DNA from: Salvator merianae | Lineage: Eukaryota; Chordata; Lepidosauria; Squamata; Teiidae | DNA length: 64,000 nucleotides | Direction of reading: 5' to 3' | NCBI GenBank assembly: GCA_003586115.2 | Contig: QVOM02000034.1 | Location: 109,221,610 to 109,285,609 of the forward strand | Shown here: positions 34,225-46,249 of the stretch, in pieces | Layout: every line of letters begins with the position of its first letter | Numbering within the stretch: position 1 is the first letter of the stretch | Program-made: the position numbers and the translations under genes | The notes under the pieces: model-generated | Told to the model about the DNA's origin: nothing | Seen by the model: the letters and a program-made list of their open reading frames with translations, nothing else | The model's database searches: none

Positions 34225-34613
34225 ACTAACAGGTGTTGTGTGCAAATTTACAAGGCTTGTGAATCGTCACTGGAAATGCACTCAGAGTTTCCCTGTTAAA
34301 CAATTTTGTCAAATCCACCCAGCAAGCAAGGGAACTCTGGAATTTAGGATAGTTTCATCATCTACCAACATTTTTCTGCAGCCATACTGGTCCTAGCCCT
34401 TTTGTAAGGTGCACCCCCCACACAAACAGGGGCTTAATATGCCTCCCCAGGTGACAAGGCATGGCATCTTGGGTCCTATGCATCCAGATAATTGTTCATG
34501 CCCCCCTGCAGCCCATATCCATAGTGGCTGTACTGGAATGCTGTTCTAACAGTTCCCACCACATCGCTTCTAACTGAGGCATTTGCCTTCTCTTTCAGCA
34601 TGAATGGACAGAA

Positions 34614-35010
34614 GGCCTGTACACACTATACAGCCTAGAATGGTATATTACTATTCTAGGTTGGAAAAGACCCAGTGGTATAGTGGCCAGCTGCACTTCA
34701 AGGACTGCAGCAACCCCATACTGGGCCTCCAGCACTTGCAGTGTGGATGGCTGGCCCAACCATCATGACAGCAGCTGTGACAACATCTGGGCATTGCATG
34801 GTGATCAGGAGATGGTGGACAACTGCACAGCCAGTCTGCCCACTCACAGCATGCACACCCAGAAGAGGGTGCAAACACTGCTGACTGGGAGCCATCCAGC
34901 TGCTCCCAGTCATACTGTAGGCAACATTTTTGTTGTCTACAGATAATAGTGTCTGGGAGTGGCCATAGACGCTTCTGGATGCTGCAGCAACAGGGCTGTA
35001 CGGACATGCC
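34614..35010. mobile_element. Foldback DNA element related to the 1.3-kb copy
   Basis: It starts GGCCTGTACACACTATACAG and then has the sub-terminal hairpin CCTAGAATGGTATA / TATTCTAGG, homologous to the hairpins at 1.7 kb and 59.89 kb. A right end near GGACATGCC is approximate and no target duplication is clear. The interior has CATCATGACAGCAGCTGTGA, echoing the family's CCATGACAG motif. Confidence 0.5.
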
Positions 35011-36044
35011 TGTCCAGTGAGCGTCTGGGACCTCACCGGCAGGTCAACGCAAACAGGTCCAGAGAGAGGGAAGGAAACAACATGTGGGTTGAGGGCCCTG
35101 TAGCACTTTCAGGGATGGACCAAAAATGGCTGACTACTGGTCCAGGTCTGGTTCATCCTTGAGAGTCCTTGCAGGGCCCACACTGCTACATGTGGATGCT
35201 CCAGTTTGCAGGGTCTGGGAGCTGCTATGCCATGTGCAGCATTTGCCTGCTTCTTCTGACACTTTTGTGATGGCTCCCAGCCTGCCACCCAGGATCCCAG
35301 CTCTTTGGAGGGCCCTGCAGATGAAGTTGGTGTTTCTGTTTCTCTCTTAGCTTTCAGCGCAGTGCATAACAGCATACGGATGCCTTTTATTTTTAGCCCA
35401 TTGCATCATAAGAGTTATCAAAACCACATATAGTTGTCGTATAATCTCATTTGTAGTCTGTGCATCTTTTATGTTTAATTCTTTATTATAGTAATTTTTT
35501 AAAAAGAAATTCTGTTCAAAAATCATCACAGTTAAGGATGTTGTTGAAAGTACCAGCTGACTATCTCATTTCTTAAACATGTTTGGGTTTCCGTTTCTTT
35601 GCATAGCCCACAAATATGTTAATAGCTTTGTTTTCCTTGACTTTATCCCGCGTTCAGTTAGGTCAGCTGAGGAAAGTGTTTTTCACCTAAATTAGCGTGT
35701 TGTCTAATGTACGTGGCACTACACTAATCCACTCTGGGTATGTGCCTATAAGACAACAGATCTTGACGACACTGCAAACATTATTTGACATTAGTTTCAC
35801 TGGATATGTTTTGTTTGACAGTGTCTGAGAACCCTAGGCTAGAAAAATGAATCCACCTAGCCAAAGTACTGCACACTTTCATTTTGTAAGTGTTCTTCAT
35901 TCTGAAGTAGCTTTTCAAGTGGTTCAAGTGGAAGCTCACATGAGGTTCATAATAATAACAGAATTTATAAACATTTCTGGGATACAGTGGTTATTTAATT
36001 CCAGGGTGGCCAGGAACAACATGCCCTCCCAATGCAGACACTGT

Positions 36045-36155
36045 CACCATTGTAGCTAACATATTTTATCTGTTTTATATTGATTTTATCGTGACCTGCT
36101 CTGAGTGACCTTTGGGTAAAGGGCAGGATAGAAATACAAATAATAAACTATCCAG
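36045..36155 (+). mobile_element. LINE 3' tail (plus orientation)
   Basis: TTTTATATTGATTTTATCGT, GACCTGCTCTGAGTGACCTT and GGGCAGGATAGAAATACAAA followed by ATAATAAA match the usual L2/CR1 lizard 3' end ('gacccgccctgag...gggcgggatataaataaa'). Confidence 0.6.
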
Positions 36156-36297
36156 CCCTGAAAAGGAAACTTTGATTGTCCTCGAAGCTAAGGATTGATC
36201 GACCCCCTGGATGCCCATGTAGTTTCCCTGGCATTGGAGATGAACTTCTTCCACAGAAATGCCAGGGATCAAACCTGTCCTCTGCTTTCCAGACAGA

Positions 36298-36765
36298 GGG
36301 CCTGTTTGCACTTTTCACTAGTGAACATCTGCATGCTCACTAGTGAAATGCATCCACACTGCACAGAGGCCCTAGTGATTGAGAGTAGGCCACAGCCACT
36401 CCAGATTGCTACTACCTGTGGAGCATAAAATTGTGCTGTACAACTGTACCGGGAGCAACTGAACTGTTCCCAGTATGCAGCATTCGCACCTGCTTCCAGG
36501 TGCGAACGCCGTACTGCATGGTGTAGCTGTGGCTGTGGCTGCGCAGTCACAGTCATGTGCTGCAGCCCTGGTTGCCATGGCAGCAGCTGGACATTTCGCC
36601 AGCCACTGTCATGGTAGGTAGCCAGCATTCACACTGCGAATGCTGGATGCCTGTTTCTGGGATGTTTTAGCCCTCGCAGTGCAAATGGCCACCACACTGC
36701 AAGGGCTGTTCCATCTTGGAATCTTCAATTCCAAACATTCCAAGATGGAAAGTGCTAAAGCACCC
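36298..36765. mobile_element. Foldback DNA element, GGGCCTGTTTGCACTT family, 468 bp, TSD AGA
   Basis: The left end is GGGCCTGTTTGCACTTTTC and the right end AAGTGCTAAAGCACCC. It is flanked by AGA at 36295-36297 and 36766-36768. Near each end is a further hairpin (TTCACTAGTGAAC...GCTCACTAGTGAA on the left, TCTTGGAATCTTCAATTCCA...TTCCAAGA on the right). The interior includes CCATGGCAGCAGC and ACTGTCATGG. Confidence 0.75.
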
Positions 36766-37730
36766 AGATACTCTGGAAGACTTCCTCCTTATTCAGCCCT
36801 ACTCTCTTTTAGAGATAAGGAATGCTAAAGAAAGTGGTCCTTAACTGTCAACAATTAGCATCTATTCTAAGCAATAAACTGTAAGTCACTTGGTTGCAGA
36901 CCTTTGCCCTATGATGAGGTGAATTTAAATGTGCGTAATTCTTTCTAAACATGTACCAACTCCTACATATCAGGAAAGGAAATTTTATTAATTCTGCACG
37001 CATTCTTTGTCCTTTATGTTAATGAAGCAGAAATGGTTGCCATATATATTGCTGCTGGATTTTTTCAGTGTGACGGGTTTCTCTTTTTTTCTCTAGCTGG
37101 TTCTTTCTCCCTATTTTGTTTCTCCCATTATTTTTGGTGCTGCTATTCTTTCTATATATCTAAGCAACAGGAATATGGAATGAAAAAATGCAGATCGTAT
37201 ACATTGTTGGATGATCTCCACTATGGGTTATTCAATTCAGGGTCTCAAAGTGTGTTCTTCTGGATGTTACTAGACCATAACTCACAGCATTCCTTTCCCA
37301 GCATTCCATTCTGGCAGGAATAGGAGTAAAATCCTGGGAGCTGTAGTGCAGAAATATCTTGTAGACCACCATTCGAGTCCCCGATCTTACAGTTGAGTTA
37401 AGACAGGGGTGTAGGCATAGCAGTGTTTGAAATCGCAGGGGCCTTAAGCTGCCCATCAAAAGGGGCCACTCATTGTGTCCTTCATACTGCATCCTACCCT
37501 GGCACCCTGACCTCCAGTCTCCCAAGCCTGGTCCTCCTGTGCAAAGCTCAGTACCATCCAAGGGTTCCCATCAAAGTTCATTTCTGCTAATGGATACCCA
37601 AGAAGATTCGGTAATTTCTTTGTCCCTGGGCCTACTGCAAGCTTGTTGGATCTGTGGGCAACTATAATCATGACCTTTGCAGTTATTATGCTGCTTCTTA
37701 CATTTCCATACCTGAAAATAAATCCCAGGG

Positions 37731-37840
37731 TTCATCCAGTCATCACTTACATATTTCACTATATTTGGATATTCTGGAATAAAGCATGGATCTTCCAGAA
37801 TATCCAAATATAGTGGAATAAGTTAGTGACATCTGGATGT
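37731..37840. mobile_element. ~110-bp palindromic element, CATCCAGATG family, copy 1
   Basis: The plus strand TTCATCCAGTCATCACTTAC... is mirrored by ...GTTAGTGACATCTGGATG. The central arms TATATTTGGATATTCTGGAA and TTCCAGAATATCCAAATATA are perfect reverse complements. The arms leave a short loop (TAAAGCATGGATC). Other copies lie at 50.05 kb and, as a half copy, at 56.53 kb. Confidence 0.8.
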
Positions 37841-38489
37841 GGCCCCATTCAACTCAATAAGATTTCCTTTGAAGCAGACAATAAGATTGCACAAACATCG
37901 TCCTTTTTCAGGTCAATTGTAGGTCCAATTTATTTGGGGTGACTTTTTTTTTTTGCCTTATTTCAGGCGCAGCCTAGGGGTTTGGTCTAATATAGCCAAA
38001 ATGTTATAGTTGTTGAATTTTCAGTATTGCTTTAAATAAATATTAACTTTATTTTTTTCTCATTTCTCCCCCTCAGCTATTTGAATGTTGTTGCTCTCTG
38101 TTGGTATTGCTGTATTCCATTGAGTTGGGCTCCAACTCCTAGATAATAGCCACAAGACAGGAGTTCCTGCTACTTTTAGGGCAGGAGCACTGGCTGCTTA
38201 TATGTTTCTGCCCGGGACTGTTTTGGAAGGCACCGGAAGTGGCCACAGAACTCAGCCATTTCCTGTGCCTTCTAAAAGAGGGCTGCGCTTTTTGGACCAT
38301 TGGAAGTGTTTCTGGGTAGGTCCACTCTGTGACTGCAAAGTGGGGGGAAGCTCATGCTGAGTGTTTTCACTCCCTCTGCAGCATTTTCTTCTCCTCTGTG
38401 ACAGGATGTTTGCTCAGTGAGTGCAGGGATATGTGATCCCCATGCTCTTTGAGTACTCTCATGGTGCCATTTTAGTGCCGTGTGGAATC

Positions 38490-38647
38490 TGCCCTGGTTG
38501 ATTGCATGGGCTCCTCTATACAGTTTTCTTGGCAGAGATACAGAAGTGGTTTGCCATTGCCTACTTCTGTGGAGAGGCTGGGGATCAAACCTACAATCCT
38601 CTGCTTTTCATGCACTTTGCTCTACCACTGACCTATAGCCACTCCCA
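38490..38647 (-). mobile_element. tRNA-derived SINE copy (minus orientation)
   Basis: The plus strand reads TTGATTGCATGGGCTCCTC, TTTTCTTGGCAGAGATACAG, AAGTGGTTTGCCATTGCCTA, GGGGATCAAACC and TGCTCTACCACTGACCTATA. It is the reverse of the SINE at 22.65 kb, with the B-box and A-box at its right end. Confidence 0.75.
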
Positions 38648-38699
38648 TTTGCTCTCTACTCAAAAGTAATTACAATAGATTCAGCAGTTGGTTGCTGAT

Positions 38700-38826
38700 C
38701 AAGTTTGGATCAACTGCTGGTGACTGCAGCAACCCCTTCATGAACTTTTCTTGGCAGATACAGAAGAACTTGGGCATTAGCTCCTTCAGTGGCACTCTGT
38801 TTTCTACGCATTTGCTCTGCCACAGG
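38700..38826 (-). mobile_element. Second SINE fragment, same family and orientation
   Basis: TTCTTGGCAGATACAGAAG and TTTGCTCTGCCAC lie in the same order as in the neighbouring copy but with much more divergence. It is probably an older insertion in tandem with it. Confidence 0.45.
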
Positions 38827-40400
38827 GTTTACTTCCAGATAGATGCATACTAGGAAAATATGCCTATTTACTCTGTGTTCATTATCGTATTTTAGCTCTT
38901 AATCTCCTTGATGGAACAATGATTCTGATGGACTTTACTTTCTCAGCATACCAGAGATTGCTGCAGTTACAGAATCTGTGGGCTGATAGCTAAATCACGC
39001 TTTGCATCACTTCTTGTCTTTTCTTCCGCATTATCATCATTTCATAATCAAGTTCAGTGTTGGGAAAATTGCACAAGGCATTCCAACATGATTTGTGGTC
39101 GGGACGAGGGCTGTGGAAATGGGAGAGCATTCCAAACAAGCTGCCCAACCCATGTCCCAAGGTTATGGCCCTCTAAGCTGCTTATTTCAGATACTACCTA
39201 TTAGTCTATCTGCATTCAATGTGAGAGTAGGGGTCACGGTTCGTGCACCGGTTTTTGGTTCAAATCTTTCCACCGTTGGATTGTACTGAATCTGTTACCG
39301 ACAGAGTTAACTAAAGGGAGCATCTTCACACAGACATCTTCTTCATCGCAGGCCGATAAGGGAACTCATGAAATTGTCCATGAACGTAGGTGTGTGTAAC
39401 GCCTGTTGGGGCTTGGCAGTAGCAGATTTGGAAAAACAAGGCAAGCGTGCTCCACACCATGGGACTCGTAATAGCTCACAGGAATGTTGGCAGAATCTTC
39501 CAGGTGAAGACAATTAAGGTAACCTAGCCGATCTGGAATGCGCTTGGAACAACTGCGGGCTGATTAGCAGGGAAGGAAGGAACGTGTCCTGGTTTTTCCT
39601 CCTGCAACTTTCACACATGATCCATTTTCCTATCCAGTCAGATGGGACTGAGCGTAACAGTTTCACCCTGTCCTGATAAATCTGACAATAGCCCTAAAGC
39701 CCCACTTAATCCTAGCTTAGTTGCATTGTTTTCTGTGGCTATGAAGTGAGAAAATTATCTCCACCAAAATGCCTGCCCGCAAATTCTGTAATTAGTTTGC
39801 AGTCAACCCAGCAGAGGCCCTCGGGCCTTCACGTTTCCTCATGGAAAATACTCCTTGAGTTGTACCTGCTCGGCATGCTTCAGTGGCTGATCACAAGCCA
39901 GTGATTTGGTTTCAAAGCAACGAGCAGCTCAGCAAAAGCACATTTCCTGTTGTTGCTTTCTTTGCAAGATGCTATGACCGAGGAACTCGGAGTCTATTTT
40001 CGCCACAGCTTTTTTTTTTTTTTTTTTTTTTTAATGAATCAAACATTTGAAATGCAAGAAGTGTTACTCGGGAAAGAACTAAACGTGGCAACAGAAATCG
40101 CCCACATTGGCCTCAAAATGCTGCTCCTTGTTTGCAAAGAAAAAATGGGTGGATGGGAGGCTTTGCTTAACCCTTTCCTTGACCTCTGATTCTTGCCTGT
40201 AAACAAGCAGGCAGAGTCTGAGACATGGTCATTTTAAGTGCTTCTCGTGGAGCTGATGGTAGAGGTGAGACCTCAACCAGACATTTCCCGTTCTATGGCT
40301 CATTCTCTTAGCTGTTACATGGCATGGTTTTAAATCCCTGCTAGAGGGTTAATGCCAGAGATAAATTACACTGGAGAATCAGAACTTGTTTCTTGCCCTT
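38827..40400. other. Intergenic, no gene seen; 23-nt T run at 40010-40032
   Basis: Unique-looking sequence without nameable repeats except the T run. In other vertebrates the interval beyond NUF2 is gene-poor and rich in conserved non-coding sequence next to PBX1, so conserved enhancers are possible here, but nothing in the bases proves it. Confidence 0.4.
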
Positions 40401-41340
40401 CAAGCAAAGGGAAGTACACACTCAAATTGCAGGATTCACCATTTCCAGTCACAATTTTTGCAAGAGGAAATCTCATGTGACCCGAATGTGGGAAAGCATC
40501 ACACTTATGCTGCATCCTCACAGCCCTCAAAAGAGCCAGGATCCGGGACAGGACGGTGGAAGTGCTTGGGAGCACAGGGATAGGAGCATGGAAGGCGAGG
40601 GTTATTTGACTTGCTGCAGCTCCTGGACATTGACAGAACATGGCTGTGAGAGAACACCTCTCACAGCAGCAAGATTTCTGCACAGGCCACTTTTGGCAGC
40701 ACCAGAAATGGTCCCAGAAATCTTGGACCCTTTCCACACTTATCTCTATCCCAGCTCACACATGGGTCCAGACCCTGCCTTCCACACTCAAGTGCATACT
40801 AACACAGCCCCCAAACGCCTCCTTAGCATGCTTCATCCACACTGGACAAAGCTATGGACACGGATAGGGTGCCAAAAAAGACCCACCAGCAGGCAGACCA
40901 ATGTCAATGGTCCAGAACAGAGGATTGTGTGCAGCAAGGCCCTTTTTGGCAACAGGAAGCCCCTCCAGAAGTGATACCAGAAGTTGGCGTGCTCCCAAAA
41001 TGTCCCCAGTTAGAAACTTTGGAGGCTGGGAACTTTGAGAGCTGGGCAGGGCCTTTAAAGCCAATGCTTGGGCCTGGAGTGGAATGGGCTGTCTGAAGGA
41101 TAGTGGGATAGATTGCCCATCCCAGAACAGGGCATCCTACTCTAGTAAAGGATGACTTAGTTCCGTGCAGAAACAGCCTTGGTTCTCTGGAGAAGTGGGC
41201 CATGCAGAAATCAGTCCAGTAAGGTGCCTTCTCCCTGGTTCATGCATCCACATGGATATCAAGCCACAAAACAGGCCTACTGTGTGACCTGCAGAACAAT
41301 TGTGGGGACTTGTGGGCTGGTAGGAGACAGGTCTAAGCAT
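40401..41340. other. GC-richer repeat-like block, class unknown
   Basis: Base composition and phrases such as GGACCCTTTCCACACTTATC (40.72 kb) and CCGTGCAGAAACAGCC (41.17 kb) resemble ends of the palindromic elements in this window, but I cannot pair them. A 193-codon plus-strand frame overlaps it (40393-40974) with no domain. Likely nested old DNA transposons. Confidence 0.35.
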
Positions 41341-41721
41341 CCTACAATTTAGATTCCTAGACTCTGGTGTTCAGGGGGTGTATTATGTGCCCATGTAGAT
41401 ACTGTCTCAGTAGTGGGGCTTTGGTGTTATGGTCAATGTGTGCAAACTCCGTAGAACGAGCACCCACTTATTCTGGCACAGTATGAAAAGCTGTTTTTGG
41501 CCTTCCTAGTATTTTGGAAGAAAAAAAAGTAAGTGAAAGGATTCCTAAAATGTTAAGTATTGCTCTGCTAAAAAGGAAAAAGAGGGCCAAGAACCCATTC
41601 TTCCTTCATTCTGCAAAATGACTGATCACTAACAAATAGTTATAAACTTGTGGTGACTAGGCTGTCCACCAGCCCATCTACAACTAAGTTTTAATCCAGC
41701 TTCAGTCCACTTTCAGAGTAA

Positions 41722-41901
41722 CGCCCTTTCTGCACTTGGCCTTATTGTAGATTATATTCTGGAATAGGGACATGCGATCCGCATGCTAGTGCAAACTATA
41801 AAAGGTCTTGCCCAGGGCCTACTACAGTCTGCACTAGCATGTAAGTGGCAGATCTCTATTCTGAGATATAATCTGGAATAAGTCCAAGTGCAGAAAGGCC
41901 C
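41722..41901. mobile_element. Palindromic MITE, GGCCCTTTCTGCACTTGG family, 180 bp, TSD TAA (copy 1)
   Basis: The left end CGCCCTTTCTGCACTTGG faces the right end CCAAGTGCAGAAAGGCCC. It is flanked by TAA at 41719-41721 and 41902-41904. The palindrome continues inward (ATTCTGGAATAGGGACATG facing GATCTCTATTCTGAGATATAATCTGGAAT). The interior has GCATGCTAGTGCA facing TGCACTAGCATG. No coding capacity. The 3-bp T-A duplications suggest PIF/Harbinger. Confidence 0.85.
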
Positions 41902-42021
41902 TAAGATGTCAGCAAAGTGTTATATCTGAGTATATTTTAGGCCTTCCTGCTTTTGTGACTCAAGATGCCTTCAATGTTATTTGCTTTAAGGAGGGAAATT
42001 AAAATATTTTTGTTCACTCAC

Positions 42022-42040
42022 ATGATGATGATGATGATGA
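42022..42040 (+). repeat. (ATG)n microsatellite
   Basis: Six uninterrupted ATG/TGA-register units. Confidence 0.9.
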
Positions 42041-42914
42041 GTTGTGTTTAATTAAACCTTTTTAGACTGCATCCACACATATAGGTGCATGCGCTGAGAG
42101 TGGTGTAACTATCATATGAGGTGTTCCCATATATGCATGGCCATGGTGTGTTAGGTTCTAGTCATGACATTAATGCTGACATTTGGCTTTGCATAGACTT
42201 CTGGGGTCAATGCTGAGGCATTGCTAGTGGCAGCCTACCACTGCTACTTCATTGTGGGTGCCTCCTGCCACTCCTGCCACCCCCCACTATCTCCTCCCCA
42301 ACACCGCCCCCACCTCCCACCACCTAAAAGTGTAACTGTGACTCAGGTGTGAATGCAGCTTTAGTGTTTAGAGGGCTGTTGATTTTTTTTCTTTTTCTTT
42401 TTTTGTTTAGTTCTTTTATTATTGTTTTTTTGAACCCAATGTTCAGAAAAGGAATAGGATATAAATGAAAGAAACACAAAATTATTTTAAAAAAAGTTTT
42501 GATTCCCTTGTAGAGCAGGCACGCTTCTTTTGAATGTATGTTGAAGAAATGCTGTATTGGCAATCAATCTCTGCCACAATCACCTTGCAAACGAAAACTT
42601 GAGAATTCCAAAGATTGTAAAGACATTGTTCAGTTTTTAGAAGAAGCCATTATGGAGTAAGAAAAGGAAAGGGGGAAGTGGGATTGGGATTTGGGTTAGG
42701 GTAGTGTACATGAAAGGAAAGAAAGGGAGGATAGAAGAATGTTCTGAGATAGCAGGTTCTTCTACAGACAGCTGATTTTGTGGCTTTGTTATGCACTTAG
42801 CAGTCAAAATGCTAGATGTAGGCCTCTAGTAAGAGTGTAAGCACCAGCAGGCACCAATTACCTTTGGCTTGTCAACACTAGAAATTAAATAAAATTTCTT
42901 AATTATTTAAAATA

Positions 42915-43100
42915 AGGTTGTTGTTGGATACCACTGAGCTGTGACTGACTCCTGGTTAACTGCATGGGCACCTCTATGCAGTTTTCTTGGCAGAGATACA
43001 GAAGTGGTTTGCCATTACCTACTTTTGGGGAAAGGCTAGGAAACAAACTGGCAACCTTCTGCTTTCCAGGCAGTCTGCTCTACCACTGAGCTACACTGCC
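42915..43100 (-). mobile_element. tRNA-derived SINE copy (minus orientation), left half of a foldback
   Basis: The plus strand reads TTGTTGTTGGATACCACTGA (reversed tail), CTCCTGGTTAACTGCATGGG, TTTTCTTGGCAGAGATACAG, AAGTGGTTTGCCATTACCTA and TGCTCTACCACTGAGCTACA (reversed A-box). Its right half is mirrored by the neighbouring inverted copy. Confidence 0.8.
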
Positions 43101-43178
43101 TGGAAAGCAAAAGGTTGCCGGTTTGTTTCCTAGCCTTTCCCCGAAAGTAGTTGATAGGCAAACCACTTCTGTATCTCT
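42992..43178. repeat. Foldback of two inverted SINE segments, ~82-bp arms
   Basis: Arm 1 (42992-43073) and arm 2 (43096-43178) are nearly perfect reverse complements, for example GCAACCTTCTGCTTTCCAGG facing CCTGGAAAGCAAAAGGTTGC. They are separated by about 22 bp. The arms differ at only a few positions, so the inversion is much younger than the SINE family or is kept similar by gene conversion. Confidence 0.85.
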
Positions 43179-43430
43179 GAGCTACAGCCACTCCATAAAA
43201 CAGGGTTACCACATGGAAAAGAAGAGAGAACTTCTGTGCTTTTAATAGTTGTACAGAAGAGGAAGTTAAGCAGGTGTTGCTTGCATTACAAGCAATAGCT
43301 GCTTAAATTTATTCTTTTCTCCAGTTTTTAAAGTTATAGGAATTCTTCCCTCTTTTCCATACGGTAACCCTATTTAAAATTAGTATTAAGATATGTACAT
43401 GGCTAAGTCATGGCTCATTTTCCTGTCCAG

Positions 43431-43479
43431 TAATGGGTAATGGGTAATGGGTAATGGGTAATGGGTAATGAGTAATGAG
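43431..43479 (+). repeat. Heptamer tandem array (TAATGGG)5(TAATGAG)2
   Basis: Five exact TAATGGG units are followed by two TAATGAG units. G-triplets recur every seven bases. Unrelated to the vertebrate telomere unit TTAGGG by sequence, though similar in character. Confidence 0.95.
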
Positions 43480-43927
43480 TAAGTTGTCCTGCCATGGGCT
43501 AGGGAAGCTTAAACTCATTCAGCTATGCCATTGACAAGACTACATAATTTGTACACAGAACTCAGTATACTCAGCTTCCTGAGCTATATGCAGGATTCCT
43601 CATAATAATGGTTTGTTGTGAAACAAATTCTTCCTTGTCCAAATCAGTTTCACAGATATTGAGCTAGATATGCTAAAATTTGTTTGCTTAATAAAGGAGC
43701 ATGTTTCTTCTACAGTAAAACATAGTGCAAACCATGCCTGTTGTTGCTAGCAATACTCTTTTTCAGGAAGGTCCATTATTCCAGGTCTTCTCCCAGTTTT
43801 CTGTTTCCCCTATTTCCATGTCTACTGCACACTTCCTTTCTCAGATATCTTTTTTTCCAAAGCTTTTGTCCTATTGCAAACCTGAGTCTTCTAGCCAACT
43901 GATACTCCCTTATGTGTAAATTAAGAA

Positions 43928-44340
43928 TCTAAGAACATAAGAGAAGCCCTGCTGGATCAGGCCACAGCCTGATCACAGTCAAGCATCCTGTCTCACACAG
44001 TGAACCACCAATTACTTTGGGATTCTCAAGCAGAAGGCAAAGGCAAAGGCAAAACCTTCACCTGCTCTCAACTCTCTGCAAATGGCCTTTAGAGGCATCC
44101 TGCCTATCTCTCCACCCTGGAGGCAGTAACACTAACCATTGAGACATCTGACCTCCATGAATCTGTCCCATCCATTCTTGAAACTATCCAGGCTAATTGC
44201 TGTCACCACCTCTTCCGATAATAAATTCCATAGACAGGTGACCCTCGGGTGAAACGTAGTCTTGAAGATTACTTTTACCAACATGGGTACTCCAAGGATT
44301 TGGAATACAGTACAAGTCCCACCAGACTCAGCCAGCACAG
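43928..44340 (-). mobile_element. CR1-like LINE fragment (end of ORF and 3' region, minus orientation)
   Basis: The plus strand begins CTAAGAACATAAGAGAAGCC, CTGCTGGATCAGGCCA, a phrase very common in lizard and snake DNA. On the minus strand a frame reads LWNLLSEEVVTAISLDSFKN then GWDRF (near 44,230-44,140), the conserved tail of CR1/L2-type ORF2 (LWNSLPxxVVxAxSLxSFK). It is 5'-truncated and broken. Confidence 0.65.
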
Positions 44341-46108
44341 GTCAAACATGTCTGGAGAGAACATGTTTGCAAAGAGGGGTATAAAGAATATATAGTAACA
44401 GTAATGTGGCTCTGCAGTTGTTTTTGGTGTTTCCAGTTAAACAGTGTATTCATCCAATCTGCTGTGTAATGATTATTTCTTATTTTTGTGTGATCACTAA
44501 ATACGAAGTTCTTATTGATAAGGGATGAAACATAATTAGTTTTGTTTAAATAAAACTTCCGTAAGATAGCTTCAGGTTTATTTCCCATCAGAGAGACTGG
44601 AATTTGCCATGTCAAGTACTTAGGTCACCTTGGGTAATTCTTAGGTATCTAGCTGTAGTTCTATAAAAACTAAATTCTGGCCAGAATCAGGGACATAGGG
44701 ATAATGGAATAGGGGGGTTAAGGTATCTCTGGGCTACCCATCCAAAACAGCCCACCTGGCACCATTGTAGGTTCCCTGTGCATATGCAAATGAAGTCCCG
44801 GGGCTGCCACCTATTCATGCTGTTGTTGAGGACCCATCTGAGCAGACTTATTCACTTGTTGTCCTATAGTTGCAAGAGGAAAGAATATCATATTGTATAG
44901 AACATGACCATCCCAAAGAATGGGGAATGAAGACGATTGCATCAGGCTCTGTACTTTAGGAGGGCAGGTTCTCTGAGTACAGAACAGTTGCCACACTTGG
45001 CTGTTCCTCTCATGGAAATGGCTCTCAGAATGTTGATCACTGTGGTGGCCAGTGGCTGGATAGGGATCCACATGTGAGCCAAGACATGTGAAGAAAGAGT
45101 AGGAGGACCCTCCTACAACATATCTGGATTTAGAAAGCAACCATCAGATTTTACCTACATAAAAATTGTGTGGAGGAGAGAAATGAAGTGATATTCAGTT
45201 TGGACTGATAGTCCCCTAAAGAAAGCTCTGCGTGGAACACTATGCTCTTCAGAAAGCAAAGCTATCAATATCAGAAAAAGTTAGTGATCCATCTTCTGTG
45301 AGAAGACAAAATTGTTGGTTTGATTCTCATGCAGATCTGGATAAATAGATTCTATAGTCACTTATGTGTCCTATTTATGTGTCCTCCTACCTTGTGAAAG
45401 GCATCACCAAAAAAGGGCATCGATTGGCATACCAAAATGTATGTATATAAATCTAAGTTTGGAAATAATAATCAGAAATATAGTGTATCTCCCCGTAGTG
45501 AGGAACAACTATGTGTTCCTATGTACCAGCTCAGCCTGTTGTCCAGACACCAGTGGTTTATGTCTGACTACCAGGTCACTTGATCCCATTTCGTAAGGTT
45601 CTTCATTTTCAAACCAGAGTTGGATTTGACCATTTTCATACAAAGGATTCTAGAGATGTGACAAGCTGGCTTGCTCCCAAGCTGAGCTGGGTGTTTGTAT
45701 TTTTGGTCAAACCGTGCTGGGCTCAGTGACCTATCTTGACAAATCTTTGAACTAAGCTGTGGCAGCCTTAATGGCCAGTTCTGCAACATAGGCCTTTATG
45801 GAGGCTGAAAAGGTGTGCACGCAGCCATAAAAGAGTTGTGAAGAAACTATAAAAAGAACTAGTCATTCCCCACCACACACACACACACATTCAGGTGAAC
45901 TGAGCCAGTCTGTAAGCTACCCTAGTGAAACTTGGGTATCTCAAAGAGGACCTTGAGATGGTTTGGTGATGGGTGGTTTCAACTCAATATGCTTCTACAG
46001 GATATCTTTAATCAGACAGTATTTCCCTGAAATGCAGAACACTTGATTTGGGAGTAAGGATTAAGACTAGAATGCCAACTGAAAGGATGTATCAGAAATA
46101 GTGGAAAC
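44341..46108. other. Intergenic, no gene seen
   Basis: No gene and no repeat I can name, apart from a short CA run near 45,872-45,890. Confidence 0.5.
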
Positions 46109-46111
46109 TAA

Positions 46112-46246
46112 GGCCCTTTCCATACTGGCCCTTATTTCAGGATATATCCTGGAATAGCGACCTGATATTCACATTCTAGTGCAGACTACAGCAGGCCCTT
46201 GTTCTAGGATATATCCTGAAATTAGACTCAGTGCAGAACGGGCCTA
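46112..46246. mobile_element. Palindromic MITE, GGCCC family, 135 bp, TSD TAA (copy 2)
   Basis: GGCCCTTTCCATACTGGCCC at the left faces CAGTGCAGAACGGGCC at the right. It is flanked by TAA at 46109-46111 and 46247-46249. Inner arms TTCAGGATATATCCTGGAAT and TAGGATATATCCTGAAAT mirror each other. It is shorter than the other copies because the centre is reduced. Confidence 0.8.
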
Positions 46247-46249
46247 AGG

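Noticed and set aside
40393..40974. 193-codon plus-strand open frame
   Set aside because: It overlaps repeat-like sequence and several other frames on both strands, with no domain or conserved motif.
43431..43479. Interstitial telomere repeat
   Set aside because: The unit is TAATGGG, seven bases, not TTAGGG.
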